Below are positions 1-26,222 of a DNA stretch of 64,000 bases, piece by piece. Numbering within the stretch: the stretch's first letter is position 1; each line of letters begins with the position of its first letter. Below the pieces are notes generated by a model, which worked only from the letters and a program-made list of their open reading frames with translations, had not been told where the DNA came from and did no database searches. The DNA comes from Scylla paramamosain. Its lineage: Eukaryota; Arthropoda; Malacostraca; Decapoda; Portunidae. Where the stretch lies: NCBI RefSeq assembly GCF_035594125.1, contig NC_087151.1, forward strand, positions 14,347,501 to 14,411,500, given 5' to 3'. A program made the translations under genes and the position numbers.

Positions 1-638
1 TTTTGTTATAAAAATTTTGTGATCTCACTGCTAGTAACACTGTAGACTTGTTACTATATAATACATTTAACATGGTTGGCTAGCTCAGTAGGTATAAGGT
101 ACGCAAAGATTAAGTTTGTTATGGGTGTAATAGGAGTTTTGAGGGTTATTGAGTTAGGCGAAAGAGAGAAGGTTGTGGAGTATTTGAGGTTGAAGTGTTT
201 GATGCAGTGAATGAAAGAGGTTGTGATGATATGAAGATGAGTCATAGTTATTTGATGGTGGTTTAGTGAGATGAGCAGAGGAGGCTTGTAGTGCAAGAAG
301 AGTAATTGGTGGTGTGAGGAAAGGAGTGGAGTGATGGAGTGAAGAAGTAATTATGGCTGTAGTTGAAAAGAGACATGCATATGAAGTGTGGCTGCTTAGG
401 AAAGATGTCATATGAACAGTAGCTGCATAGAGAAAAGTCTTGTGTAGAAGGTAAAATGGTAAAAAAAAAGTTTAAAGGAGTGCTTGTACAAAAAAGCTTG
501 TAGCAGAGGCAGATTTCTTAAACTTGCAAGAAGGAATTGTTTACATAGGTAGAGGTTAAAATCAAAGAGAGATGAATAGATGGATTTTTAGTTAGAATAC
601 GGATATACCTATTTTGTATGAGGAGTGACTGGATATAC
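1..638 (+). mobile_element. Possible relic of another non-LTR element (endonuclease-RT linker)
   Basis: No intact gene. Around 285-420 the + strand reads in one frame, with stops, GGVRKGVE-(stop)-WSEEV and VVEKRHAYEVWLLRKD. This resembles the linker between endonuclease and reverse transcriptase in RTE-type elements (the pattern GG.RK..WW..EV....EKR.A...WL). It is heavily decayed. A tRNA-like string GGCTAGCTCAGTAGG lies at 78-92 but no cloverleaf follows. Confidence 0.3.
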
Positions 639-3600
639 CTATTTTTTATTTTTATTTATTTATTTTTTTATTTTATTTTTTTTATGTAGGAAGGATACTG
701 GCCAAGGGCAACACAAATCTAATAAAAAAAATGCCCACTGAAATGCCAGTCCCATAAAAGGGTCAAAGCAGTGGTCAAAAATTGGTGGATAAGTGTCTTG
801 AAACCTCCCTCTTGAAGGAATTCAAGTCATAGGAAGGTGGAAATACAGAAGCAGGCAGGGAGTTCCAGAGTTTACCAGAGAGAGGGACGAATGATTGAGA
901 ATACTGGTTAACTCTTGCGTTAGAGAGGCGGACAGAATAGGGGTGAGAAAAAGAAGAAAGTCTTGTGCAGCGATGCTGCGGAAGGAGGGGAGGCATGCAG
1001 TTAGCAAGATCAGAAGAGCAGTTGGCATGAAAATAGCGGTAGAAGACAGCTAGATATGCAACATTGCGGCGGTGAGAGAGAGGCTGAAGACAGTCAGTTA
1101 GAGGAGAGGAGTTGATGAGACGAAAAGCTTTTGATTCCACCCTGTCTAGAAGAGCAGTATGAGTGGAACCCCCCCAGACATGTGAAGCATACTTCATACA
1201 TGGACGGATAAGGCCCTTGTACAGAGTTAGCAGCTGGAGGGGTGAGAAGAACTGGCGGAGACGACTCAGAACACCTAACTTCATAGAAGCTGTTTTAGCT
1301 AGAGATGAGATGTGAAGTTTCCAGTTCAGATTATAAGTAAAGGACAGACCGAGGATGTTCAGTGTAGAAGAGGGGGACAGTTGAGTGTCATTGAAGAAGA
1401 GGGGATAGTTGTCTGGAAGGTTGTGTCGAGTTGATAGATGGAGGAATTGAGTTTTTGAGGCATTGAACAATACCAAGTTTGCTCTGCCCCAATCAGAAAT
1501 TTTAGAAAGATCAGAAGTCAGGCGTTCTGTGGCTTCCCTGCGTGATATGTTTACCTCCTGAAGGGTTGGACGTCTATGAAAAGACGTGGAAAAGTTCAGG
1601 GTGGTATCATCAGCATAGGAGTGGATAGGACAAGAAGTTTGGTTTAGAAGATCATTAATGAATAATAAGAAGAGAGTGGGTGACAGGACAGAACCCTGAG
1701 GAACACCACTGTTAATAGATTTAGGAGAAGAACAGTGACCGTCTACCACATCAGCAATAGAACGAACGGTCAGAAAGGAAACTTGAGATGAAGTTACAGA
1801 GAGAAGGATAGAAACCGTAGGAGGGTAGTTTGGAAATCAAAGCTTTGTGCCAGACTCTATCAAAGGCTTTTGATATGTCCAAGGCAACAGCAAAAGTTTC
1901 ACCAGTCTCTAAAAGAGGATGACCAAGACTCAGTAAGGAAAGCCAGAAGATCACCAGTAGAGCGGCCTTGACGGAACCCATACTGGCGATCAGATAGAAG
2001 GTTGTGAAGTGATAGATGTTTAAGAATCTTCCTGTTGAGGATAGATTCAAAAACTTTAGATAAGCAGGAAATTAAAGCAATAGGATGGTAGTTTGAAGGA
2101 TTAGAGCGGTCACCCTTTTTAGGAACAGGTTGAATGTAGGCAAACTTCCAGCAAGAAGGAAAGGTAGATGTTGACAGACAGAGCTGAAAGAGTTTGACTA
2201 GGCAAGGTGCAAGCACGGAGGCACAGTTTCGGAGAACAATAGGAGGGACCCCATCAGGTCCATAAGCCTTCTGAGGGTTTAGGCCAGCGAGGGCATGGAA
2301 AACATCATTGCGAAGAATTTTAATACGTGGCATGAAGTAGTCAGAGGGTGGAGGAGAGGGAGGAACAAGCCCAGAATCGTCCAAGGTAGAGTTTTTAGCA
2401 AAGGTTTGAGCAAAGAGTTCAGCTTTAGAAATAGATGTGATAGGAGTGGTGCCATCTGGTTGAAGTAGAGGAGGGAAAGAAGAAGCAAAGTTATTGGAGA
2501 TATTTTTGGCTAGATGCCAGAAATCACGAGGGGAGTTAGATCTTGAAAGGTTTTGACATTTTCTGTTAATGAAGGAGTTTTTGGCTAGTTGGAGAACAAA
2601 CTTGGCATGGTTCCAGGCAGAAATATAAAGTGCATGAGATTCTGGTGATGGAAGGCTTAAGTACCTTTTGTGGGCCATCTCTCTATCATGTATAGCACGA
2701 GAACAAGCTGTGTTAAACCAAGGTTTAGAAGGTTTAAGATGAGAAAAAGAGTGAGGAATGTACGCCTCCATGTCAGACACAATCACTTCTGTTATGCGCT
2801 CAGCACACAAAGACGGGTCTCTGACACGGAAGCAGTAGTCATTCCAAGGAAAATCAGCAAAATACCTCCTCAGGTCCCTCCAATTAGCAGAGGCAAAACG
2901 CCAGAGGCACCTTCGCTTAGGGGGATCCTGAGGAGGGATTGGAGCGATAGGACAAGATAAAGATGTGAGATTGTGATCGGAGGAGCCCAACGGAGAAGAA
3001 AGTGTGACAGCATAAGCAGAAGGATTATAGGTCAGGAAAAGGTCAAGAATGTTGGGCGTATCTCCAAGACGGTCAGGAATATGAGTAGGGTGTTGCACCA
3101 ATTGCTCTAGGTCATGGAGGATAGCAAAGTTGTAGGCTAGTTCACCAGGATGGTCAGTGAAGGGAGAGGAAAGCCAAAGCTGGTGGTGAACATTGAAATC
3201 TCCAAGAATGGAGATCTCTGCAAAAGGGAAGAGGGTCAGAATGTGCTCCACTTTGGAAGTTAAGTAGTCAAAGAATTTCTTATAGTCAGAGGAGTTAGGA
3301 GAGAGGTATACAGCACAGATAAATTTAGTATGAGAATGACTCTGTAGTCATAGCCAGATGGTGGAAAACTCGGAAGATTCAAGAGCATGGGCACGAGAGC
3401 AGGTTAAGTCATTGCGCACATAAACGCAGCATCCAGCTTTGGATCGAAAATGAGGATAGAGAAAGTAGGAGGGAACAGAAAAGGGGCTACTGTCAGTTAC
3501 CTCAGACACCTGAGTTTCAGTGAGGAAAAGAAGATGAGGTTTAGAAGAGGAGAGGTGGTGTTCTACAGATTGAAAATTAGATCTTAGACCGCGAATGTTG

Positions 3601-3734
3601 CAGAAGTTAATGAAGAAAAAGTTGAGGGAGGTGTCAAGACACTTAGGGTCGTCGATGGAAAGGCAGTCTGACCTGGGGACATTTATGGTCCCCTCCCCAG
3701 ATGGGGACTCCGAGGCTGGTGTAGGAGTCGCCAT
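639..3734 (-). mobile_element. Family-1 non-LTR retrotransposon copy E1 (AP endonuclease + RT), broken
   Basis: Minus-strand copy from start codon 3734-3732 to stop near 775, then about 90 bp of 3' UTR and an A-rich tail (T-rich 639-684). The endonuclease shows GDFNVHH and SSDHN; the RT shows [42 protein letters not shown] and YADDT, then the thumb-like LYKGLIRPCM. This is a Jockey/CR1-superfamily arrangement. Breaks: TGA at 3350-3348 (CGA in the copy at 49.3 kb), a 2-bp loss near 1908, and a 4-bp duplication near 1761 that shifts the frame. The copy stops at the ATG, lacking the 5' UTR seen in other copies. It is close in sequence to the copies at 44.7, 46.6, 53.8 and 62.2 kb, so it is a fairly recent insertion, upstream of and antisense to TMEM8. 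Confidence 0.9.
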
Positions 3735-3826
3735 GAGTGACTGTAATCACAACACAAAATGTTGATTTAGGGCATGAGAATATAATGCTTGAGCATATCA
3801 GAGCAAGGTAACTTTTCCAGCAATTT

Positions 3827-3931
<105 letters not shown>

Positions 3932-4052
3932 TAAGTGTTAATCTTTAATGCAGAAAAAAATGATATTCTTATGCCTTTTAAATGAAGTTAAATTATGCTA
4001 AACTTTGATTCATGGATATAATATATTTTCTCTTATGTTTAATTTGTTTCAG

Positions 4053-10591
<6,539 letters not shown>

Positions 10592-11471
10592 GGATATTTC
10601 TTATGAAACCAATTGCAATTTCTGTAATTATTCTCACGAATGACTTTTCTACTTAGAAGTTTTACCTTGATATACAATCACTATTTTATATATAAATATA
10701 CAGTCACATAGACTGATATCAAAGTACAGTAGCCAAAGATTTCTAGTGATGAATATTTTTGCTGTCTAGTCAACATTTTGCTTGAAGTAGATTTATTGTT
10801 AAGGATTTATGAAATCACTATTTTTACCACTTCACTTTTCATTCTCATATGTTTCAGTATTTTATCTCAGGTAATATTAAGTTTGCACACTTCAAAATTA
10901 TTTTTATATACTCTGATTTTTTTTCTTTTTTTCTCTCTCTCCAATATGAGTACACAGTTTTTCATGTACATTGTGTATGTTGGCTTTTTAGTACTGTTCG
11001 TTGTCTTGTTTAAGATGCTGATTTTTTTGGTGCCTATTGTCTTGTCTCACTGTTTTGGCCTTGGGTTTTGTAATATTGTGGTAAATGTCCCAAATAACAT
11101 GATTTTGTGGTAGAACACTTTAATTTGTTGCTTTATGAATAAGTGCAATGACAAGTTTTTAAGCAAAGCATCAAACAAGTACAGAAAGAAATCAATCCAG
11201 TATCTTTGGCAAGAAAATAAGAACGTAGATTCACTAAGTAGGAAATGACTACATTTTTTAAAGTTTAAGACAAGCATATGAATATCCTTGGATAATGAGC
11301 TATGTAGTGAGAATTTATAGAGGCTTATAAAGAAAATAAGAAAGCATGTATTTTTCCAGTACGTTAAGTGTGAAAGTAGATGGATTTCATATATAGAATG
11401 ATTACTGTGGGATGATATAATAACTATTTTAGCTAATGTAAATGGATCCACTGTGCTACTTTTTACTAATC

Positions 11472-11474
<3 letters not shown>

Positions 11475-11546
<72 letters not shown>
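11475..11546. repeat. (CA)n microsatellite
   Basis: Thirty-six perfect CA units. Confidence 0.97.
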
Positions 11547-11548
<2 letters not shown>

Positions 11549-11758
11549 TATGTACTGTTAATCCTTAACGTAAAAAAAAAAGTGCAGATGAGGTTTCCCT
11601 TTTCTATAGGAGCCAACCCAGTCCTTTCTCATCTTTTATGTGGTACAAATTATTAGAAGAACCAAAGCAGACACTGTAATCATCTGAGCTAATTTTAGGT
11701 TTAAGTTATTATTAGCTGAGGCAAACATGAGATCAGATAGCCATGCTTTGCCACTACA

Positions 11759-11760
<2 letters not shown>

Positions 11761-11850
<90 letters not shown>
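11761..11850. repeat. (AC)n microsatellite
   Basis: Forty-five perfect AC units. Confidence 0.97.
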
Positions 11851-11852
<2 letters not shown>

Positions 11853-12287
11853 CCAAACATAAATTTGACTCATGTGATGCTAGTGTAATGAATGAAAAAA
11901 ACATGACATAGAAGTAATTCCCCACATTAAATATAACATCACTAATGATCCGTCCATACATCATACAAATGAAATAATGATATTACATGTGGATTGTCTC
12001 TCCTTCAGTTGTTCAGCCTTGGACAGAATTTGCTTTGAAGAAATCGTCTATGGAAGTTTTAATTTTATTGTTCACAGAATCACATGTAAAGGGGAAGTCA
12101 CTATGTATAATTGTTTACTGCCTCTTGGCTAATGACTAATATGCTTTTCCTTCACAATATTGAAAAAATTCTCACTCTTGTTGTGGCACCTTCATGGCAG
12201 GTTTTTGTGTTATGCAACCAATATTATTCCTCTCTTCCCTATTATAATGTATTTTTTTGCCCAGTTTTCAGGTGCTCCTTTCAATTG

Positions 12288-12411
<124 letters not shown>

Positions 12412-12585
12412 GCTCCTTTACTGAGTTTTGCACTTGCTTTCTTTCCATGGTATATTACTAAACTTGAGGATCATGAAACTCAAGTTTTTGAAAACATTGA
12501 AAAAGCACTTATTCATTCTGGCATGTGAATAAGCTGACTTTTTTTTTCTCCCACTTTAATCCCTTATCTTAAAATACAGTACCTG

Positions 12586-12686
12586 TGTGTGTGTGTGTGG
12601 TGTGTTGTCCTCACATCTGGTGTGATGCAGAACTGCAGCTGTTGCAGTACCATCACATCTAAAACCTTGTGTGTGTGTTTGTGTGT

Positions 12687-12745
<59 letters not shown>

Positions 12746-12785
12746 TGTGTGTGTGTCTGTCTGTCTGTCTCTGTCCGTCTGTCTG
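12586..12785. repeat. Compound (GT)n / (CTGT)n microsatellite at a family-2 3' end
   Basis: GT arrays at 12586-12602 and 12670-12758 with GGTGT interruptions, then CTGT/CCGT units to 12785. It directly abuts the 3' end of the minus-strand L2/CR1-like fragment. Confidence 0.93.
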
Positions 12786-13440
12786 TATTTACTTAGTTGT
12801 AATTAACAGGGCCTGAACTACTCTCATGTGGTCCCATTCTCATATCTACACTTGTCCAGTTTTTCCTTAAATTTCTGCACACTCATTGCTGATACAACAT
12901 CATCACTTAGCTTGTTACAATACTTTCTACATTTTTCTTCGAGAAACTATTTTCTTTATGTTATTCAAGCATCTTCCTTTTCTTATTTTTTTTTTTTTTG
13001 CTGTGGCCTCATGTGCATCTGGTATTTTCTACTTCTCTTAACAGTAGTTTCTCACTATCAATTTCTTCCACTCTATTCCACAGTTTATAAATCGGTATTA
13101 AATCTCCCCATTCTCTTCTTTTGTTCCAATTTTGGCAGACTCATTTCCTTTAACCTGTCTTCTTATGTTAATTCTTCCAGTTCTTTGTTTGCCATTCTTT
13201 GTATACTTTCTAGTTTTTTGAGATGTTTCTTCTTGTGGGGAGACCACACTGATTCAACATATTCCAACTTTGGTCATATCATAGTGGTAATTATCTTCCT
13301 CATCATATCTTTATCCATGTAATGGAATGCTGTTCCAATTTCTCACCATTTTATATGTATCTGTGAATCTATTCTACATTTCTCTGACCATTGACTATCC
13401 TGTATTATCACTCCCAGATCCTTCTCTTCTTATACTTTTA
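12786..13440 (-). mobile_element. Family-2 L2/CR1-like non-LTR retrotransposon, 3' fragment
   Basis: On the minus strand, with stops and frameshifts, the reading is KIITTMI-x-PKLEYVESVWS, PHKKKHLKKLESIQRMA, DRLKEMSLPKLEQKK and RFNTDL. This is the RT thumb and C-terminus typical of L2/CR1-like elements (pattern PKLEYA.V.WSPH...I..LE.IQR.A). Further 5' the aligned sequence fades into CT-rich DNA. The 3' end reads TAAGTAAATAC and then passes straight into an (AC)n-type array (GT on the + strand at 12670-12785). The same terminus recurs in the fragment at 61288-61603. Confidence 0.72.
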
Positions 13441-13533
13441 TTATTCTTCATTTCCCATTTTATATGTCCATTTTGGGTCTCTCCACTTTTTCCCTTTTCC
13501 ATTTCCCTCCTCCTTTCCTGCCCTCATTCCCTC

Positions 13534-13828
<295 letters not shown>

Positions 13829-13852
13829 GTGTGTGAGTGAATGAGTGAGTGA

Positions 13853-13856
<4 letters not shown>

Positions 13857-13900
<44 letters not shown>

Positions 13901-13921
13901 GGAGGAGAGAGGGAGGGAGAG

Positions 13922-14001
<80 letters not shown>
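13857..14001. repeat. (GT)n followed by (GA)n
   Basis: GT array at 13857-13900, then GA with GGA interruptions to 14001. Together with the CT tract on its left, the (CT)n and (GA)n arms can pair with each other. Confidence 0.94.
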
Positions 14002-14002
<1 letters not shown>

Positions 14003-14176
14003 CTCTCAACTTAGGCAGGGTAGGCATGGTTCATTATATATATCTCTGCTTGACACCTTGATTGATACTTGTCAAAGCACCATGAAACTTAGAGTGATAA
14101 TGTGCGAAACTCAGGGATGGTAAGAATTTAAGATTAAGTGCAAAACTTGGATAACGCAAAACTCGGGAGGTGGGTA

Positions 14177-18818
<4,642 letters not shown>

Positions 18819-18877
<59 letters not shown>
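18819..18877. repeat. (AG)n microsatellite
   Basis: About 29 perfect AG units. Confidence 0.97.
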
Positions 18878-18879
<2 letters not shown>

Positions 18880-19068
18880 TATATGGCATGTAAAGAAAAA
18901 GGTCTTAGGGATAGCCTTTATGTAGAATCAAGAGGAAGATAATATAACTTAATGGTAAGAGGTAAAGATAAGATGAAGGAAGTAACGGCAATCACATCTC
19001 TGCATAAGACAAACTTCACACACATCCCTTATGTCATTTAAATTATGAAGTCTCTTCTACTGTTCATA

Positions 19069-19385
<317 letters not shown>

Positions 19386-19690
19386 CCTTTAAGAGGTTCT
19401 CACAGAATCATCACATTTTCCCATCAAGAACTTACTAACCCTCCTCAAACAACCACAAATCCTTCATTTAATTTGACATGGATATTGTGCACAGCTTTCC
19501 CATCCACTGCCTTGTCAACCATTCTCATCTTATCCTTTTTTTTTTTTATATAAGTTTTTTTCCATGTTTCTATAATGCCATATGATCTTTGATGTCTGTC
19601 ACAACAATATGTTTCAGGAATTAACTCATAACAAGTCTGCTTAATGTGATAGGAAACTTAGAAGGAAGAAGTGTGTGAATAGGCTAATTC

Positions 19691-19692
<2 letters not shown>

Positions 19693-19753
<61 letters not shown>
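19693..19753. repeat. (CA)n microsatellite
   Basis: About 30 perfect CA units. Confidence 0.97.
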
Positions 19754-19754
<1 letters not shown>

Positions 19755-19935
19755 TTCCTCTTGAATAGACTGAGTTTCCAAAGATTTTAGAAGGGATAGA
19801 GGTCTCTCAGCTATTTTAAGTTTGACAGGATACACTAATGGATTAAAGAGATGCATGGCAGGATCAATATAATACTGGTAGATGCTGGATATCTGCATAT
19901 TTAAATTTGCATACTTGAATTTGAAGCATGCTCCA

Positions 19936-21259
19936 AACATGAGCAGATACAGAGTTAGCAGCTGGGGAGGGATAAGAAAACTGGCAGAGATGACTCAGAA
20001 TGCCTAAGTTCACTGCTGTTTTAGCTACAGATGTGAAATTTCCAGTTTAGATTATAAGTAAAGGACAAACCAAGGATGTTCAGTGTAGAAGAGGGGGACA
20101 GTTGAGTGTCATTGAAGAAGAGGGGATAGTTGTCTGGAAGGTTGTGTTGAGTTGATAGATGGAGGAATTGAGTTTTTGAGGCATTGAACAATACTAAGTT
20201 TGCTCTGCCCTAATCAGAAATTTTGGAGAGATCAGAAGTCAGGCATTCTGTGGCTTCCCTGTGTGAATTGTTTACTTCCTGAAGGGTTGGAGGTCTCAGA
20301 AAAGACATGGAAAAGTGTATGGTGGTATCATCAGCATAGGAGTGGATAGGACAAGAAGTTTGGCTTAGAAGATCATCGATGAATAGTAGGAAGAGAGTGG
20401 GTGACAGGACAGAACCCTGAGGAACACCACTTTTAATAGATTTAGAAGGAAAACAGTGACCATCTACCACAGCAGCAACAGAACAGTCAGAAAGGAAAGT
20501 TGAAATGAAGTTACAGAGAGAAGGATAGAAACTGTAGGAGGGTAGTTTGGAAATCAAAGCTTTGTGCCAAATTCTATTTAAGGCAACAGCAAAAATTTCA
20601 CCAAAATCTCTAAAAGAGGATGACCAAAACTCAGTAAGGAAAGCCAGATCACCAGTAGAGCAGCCTTGATGGAATCAACATTGGCAATCAGATAGAAGGT
20701 TGTGAAGAGGTAAATGTTTAAGAATCTTTCTGTTGAGGATAGATTAAAAAACTTTAGATAGGTAGGAAATTAAAGCAATGGGACAGTAGTTTGAGGGATT
20801 AGAACAGGCACCATTTCTAGGAAAAGGCTGAATGTAGGCAGGCTTCCAGCAAGAAGGAAAGGTAGATGTTAACAGACAGAGTTGAAAGAGCTTGACTAGG
20901 CAAGGTGCAAGCATGGAGGCACAGTTTTGGAGAACAAAAGGAAGGACCCCATCAGGTCCATAAGCCTTCTGAGGATTTAGGCCACTGAGGGCATGGAAAA
21001 CATCCCTGTAAAGGATTTTAATGGGTAGCATGAAGTAGTCAGAGGGTGGTGGAGGAGAGGGAGGAACAAGCCTTGAATTATCCAAGATAGAATTTTTAGC
21101 AAATGTTTGAGTAAAGAGTTCAGCTTTAGAAATAGATGAGATGGCAGTGGTGCCATCAAGTTGAAATAAAAGAGGAAAAGATGAAGAAGCAAAGTTATTG
21201 TAGATGTTTTTTGGCTGGGTTCCAAAAGTCACAAGGGGAGTTAGATCTTGAAAGATTTT
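19936..21259 (-). mobile_element. Family-1 copy E3: RT half, minus strand
   Basis: Minus-strand RT segment with AYGPDGVLPFVL, SGVPQGSVLSPTLF, SYADDTTIHFS and NILGLSF, broken by several indels. It begins at the point in the element just after the endonuclease (AGATCTAACTCCC) and ends in the RT C-terminus. The expected 3' UTR and A tail are missing. It sits head-to-head with the 5' half (21260-22568) of the same family. Confidence 0.85.
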
Positions 21260-22567
21260 CTCAGTAGGAGGCAGTAGACACCTGCTGAAATGATAATTAT
21301 TCCCAGTAAGGTCTAAAGCACTGGATCACAGAGTGCTGTGAACTTTTCATTAAACCAAGCTGTGACCTCACAGAACATTTCCCTTTGTCTCACAGCACAA
21401 GGGGGTAGTCACAGCCTGCCCTATAAAGACAACTCACTTCCTTCACACAAACCTACATGCACCTAATTACACACACACTGTTCACTCAAAATTCAAAATT
21501 ATCATGGCAATTCCTACACCAGCCTTGGAGTCCCCATCTGGGAAGGGGACTACAAATGTCCCCAGGTCGGACTGCTCTTCTGGTATCAACCATAAGTGTC
21601 TTGACACCCCCCTCAACTTTTCTTCATTAACTTCTGCAACATTCACAGTCCAAGATATAATTTTCAATCTGTAGAACACCACCTCTCCTCTAATAAACCT
21701 CATTTTCTCCTCACAGAAACACAGGTGACTGAGGCAACTGAAAGTAGCCTTTCTTTTGTGCTCTCCTACTTTATCCTCATTTTCAATCCAAAGCTGGATG
21801 TTGCATCTGTGTGTGCAACAACTTAACCTGCTCTCATGCCCACACTCTTGAATCTTCCACCATCTGGCTACAATTACAGAGTCACTCTCAATTTAAATTT
21901 ATTTCTGCTGTATACCTCTCACCTAACTCCTTTGACTATAAGAAATTCTTTGACTACTTAACTTCCAAAGTGGAGCACATTCTGACCCTCTTCCCTTTTC
22001 TGGAGTTCTCCATTCTTGGAGACTTCAGTGTTCACCACCAGCTTTGGCTTTCCTCTCCTTTCACTGACCATCCTGGAGAACTAGCCTTTAACTTTGCTAT
22101 CCTCCATGACCTAGAGCAACTAGTGCGACACACCACTCATATTCCTGACCATCTTGGAGATACACCCAACATTCTTGTCCTTTTCCTAACCCATAATCCT
22201 TCTACTTATGCTGTCACCCTATCTTCTCTGTTGGGCTCCTCTGATCACAATCTCATATCTGTATCTTATCCTATTGCTCCAATCCCTCCTCAGGAGGAGG
22301 TGCCTCTGATACTTTGCCCCTACTAGTCAGGAGCACCTGAGGAGTTACTATGCTAATTTTCCTTGGAATGACTACTGCTTCAGTGTCAGAGACCCGTCTC
22401 TGTATCCTGAGTACCAAACAGAGGTGATAGTGTCTAGCATGGAGGTGTACATTCCTCACTCTCTTGACCTAAACCTTCCAAACCTTGGTTTAACATAGAT
22501 TGCTCTCATGCTATACATTATAGAGAGGTGGTCCACAAAGGGTACTTGAGCGTTCCATCATATTATC

Positions 22568-22568
<1 letters not shown>
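21260..22568 (+). mobile_element. Family-1 copy E4: 5' UTR and endonuclease half, plus strand
   Basis: Starts with the family 5' terminus (GTAGGAGGCAGTAGACACCT), about 240 bp of 5' UTR, an ATG at 21505 (MAIPTPALESPSGKG) and an endonuclease with [12 protein letters not shown] and [10 protein letters not shown]. It is cut off near the end of the endonuclease. GDFS replaces the usual GDFN, changing a residue of the catalytic motif. Together with E3 it accounts for most of one element whose 5' part is inverted, with about 115 bp missing between the halves. Non-LTR copies that keep the 5' end but lose the 3' end are unusual. Confidence 0.85.

Positions 22569-22569
<1 letters not shown>

Positions 22570-22660
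<91 letters not shown>
22570..22660. repeat. (AT)n then (GATA)n microsatellite
   Basis: AT array 22570-22624 followed by nine GATA units to 22660. It separates the E4 endpoint from a Harbinger remnant. Confidence 0.96.
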
Positions 22661-24864
<2,204 letters not shown>

Positions 24865-24928
<64 letters not shown>

Positions 24929-24982
24929 CATCATCATCATCATCATCATTATTATTATTATTGCTATTATTACTATTATTAG
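24865..24982. repeat. (ATT)n/(CAT)n trinucleotide array
   Basis: ATT units from 24865, a block of six CAT units at about 24929-24948, then ATT with CTA interruptions. Confidence 0.95.
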
Positions 24983-25160
24983 TAGTATCATTAAAAATTT
25001 TTTTTTATTTTCCATACCCAAATTTCCTTTACTTTTTTTCCTTGCATTACAACAATATACTTAATGTCCCTTACCTTTAATTTTCACTGCTCTGCTTTGA
25101 TGATGCACTTATTGGAGAAACGCTTTGAATGGAGGGAAATGCTTTGGTGTATTATTTCAG

Positions 25161-25261
25161 AGGTGTGTGATGAGGAGGAGGAGGATGTGGAGCCACTGTC
25201 GGAGTGTGAGGCCCAGCCAATCATGGCCGAGGCGCACAGCTACTCACCTGCTGTGTCTTAA
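25161..25261 (+). CDS. Candidate 3' terminal exon, acidic tail (possibly TMEM8)
   Basis: A possible acceptor (ATTATTTCAG, ending 25160) is followed by a GC-rich stretch. One frame of it reads VCDEEEEDVEPLSECEAQ and ends AHSYSPAVS-stop at 25259-25261. It stands out from the AT-rich surroundings and looks like a cytoplasmic tail. Direct splicing from the TMEM8 donor at 10588 would not give this frame: it gives Gly-Gly-Val-stop. The acidic frame would need an intermediate exon or a one-base difference. A rival terminal exon with a better pyrimidine tract begins at 15657 and would add about a dozen residues before a TGA at 15692. It could also belong to another gene or be a chance reading frame. 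Confidence 0.33.
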
Positions 25262-26219
25262 ATGCTTCCCTGTTTATTCATGTCCTGATATTCTGCCTTT
25301 CATTGTCAAATGTTATGTATGCATTCTTCTGTATTTTGCAATGCAGAGTAAGTCTGTGTTACTGTCTAGTTTTGTGTTTTACCATATAACTATTATTTGC
25401 TTCATGCAATATGAAACTGATATTTTATAATTGATGTGGACACCAGCTTTACATGTGGTTTTATGATGAAAATTTGATTTTTGTCTTCAAGTTGCATTGC
25501 ACATGTGTATATTGTCAATCAGTGTGGTAAGGAACTCCAATCCTTCATTCATGCTCATCATCAACATTTTGATCATACATTGTACAGTATAACTATATAT
25601 TCTCTTATAGGTCTTCCTCTTCCCTGGCCATTCATACAAATTAAATGATGGTCCTGTATTTCTGTAATTTACAGCTTACAAGAATGTAGAACACGGTTAC
25701 AGTATAAGTGTAGATATGCCTACATACTCCATGTCCACCATTATATAAATCTTTATTATTATTATTATTTTTATTTATTTATTATTTATTTTTATTATTA
25801 AGGACAGACACATAGCAAAGAGCATTAGATCAAGTTGGGCATAAAGAAAATACAATAAGCAGTCAGTGAAGAAGATTATTGAATCATATGTAAGAGGCTT
25901 AAGATTAAAGGAAAAACCATGAATGGGAATGTGAAGAGAGCATTAGATGCAAGAGGAATATCCGTGGATTAAAGAAGAGTTGTTGCACAAGACAGGGCTG
26001 AATGAACAGTAGTTATTAATGTATAAATGAAGAGTAACTTTGAGAGCCTTTACTGGAGATTCACCATTTGATGTAATCTAATCAGGTCAGACATGGGAAA
26101 GAGGATGATGTAGCAAGAAATCAGTTCTGTTGTTGGGCCCTAATGCATGCAGACCAGGGTATACTTGAACAACTTAACCTCACACAGGATCTGTCTCATC
26201 ATTCTAGAGTAGTGGAGAC
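25262..26219. other. Non-coding stretch after the candidate terminal exon
   Basis: If the exon at 25161 is real this would begin with its 3' UTR. Contains an ATT/ATTT-rich patch at 25751-25800. No gene recognised. Confidence 0.4.
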
Positions 26220-26222
26220 TAA

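Noticed and set aside
74..100. tRNA-like GGCTAGCTCAGTAGG string
   Set aside because: Resembles a tRNA D-arm/A box, but no acceptor, anticodon or T arm follows in register. At best a SINE-head remnant.
10778..11113. 111-codon hydrophobic + frame as an extra membrane protein
   Set aside because: AT-rich chance frame without splice signals or family resemblance. TMEM8 already has seven membrane segments.
22625..22660. Regularly spaced repeats as a CRISPR-like array
   Set aside because: Simple GATA units in eukaryotic DNA, with no spacers.
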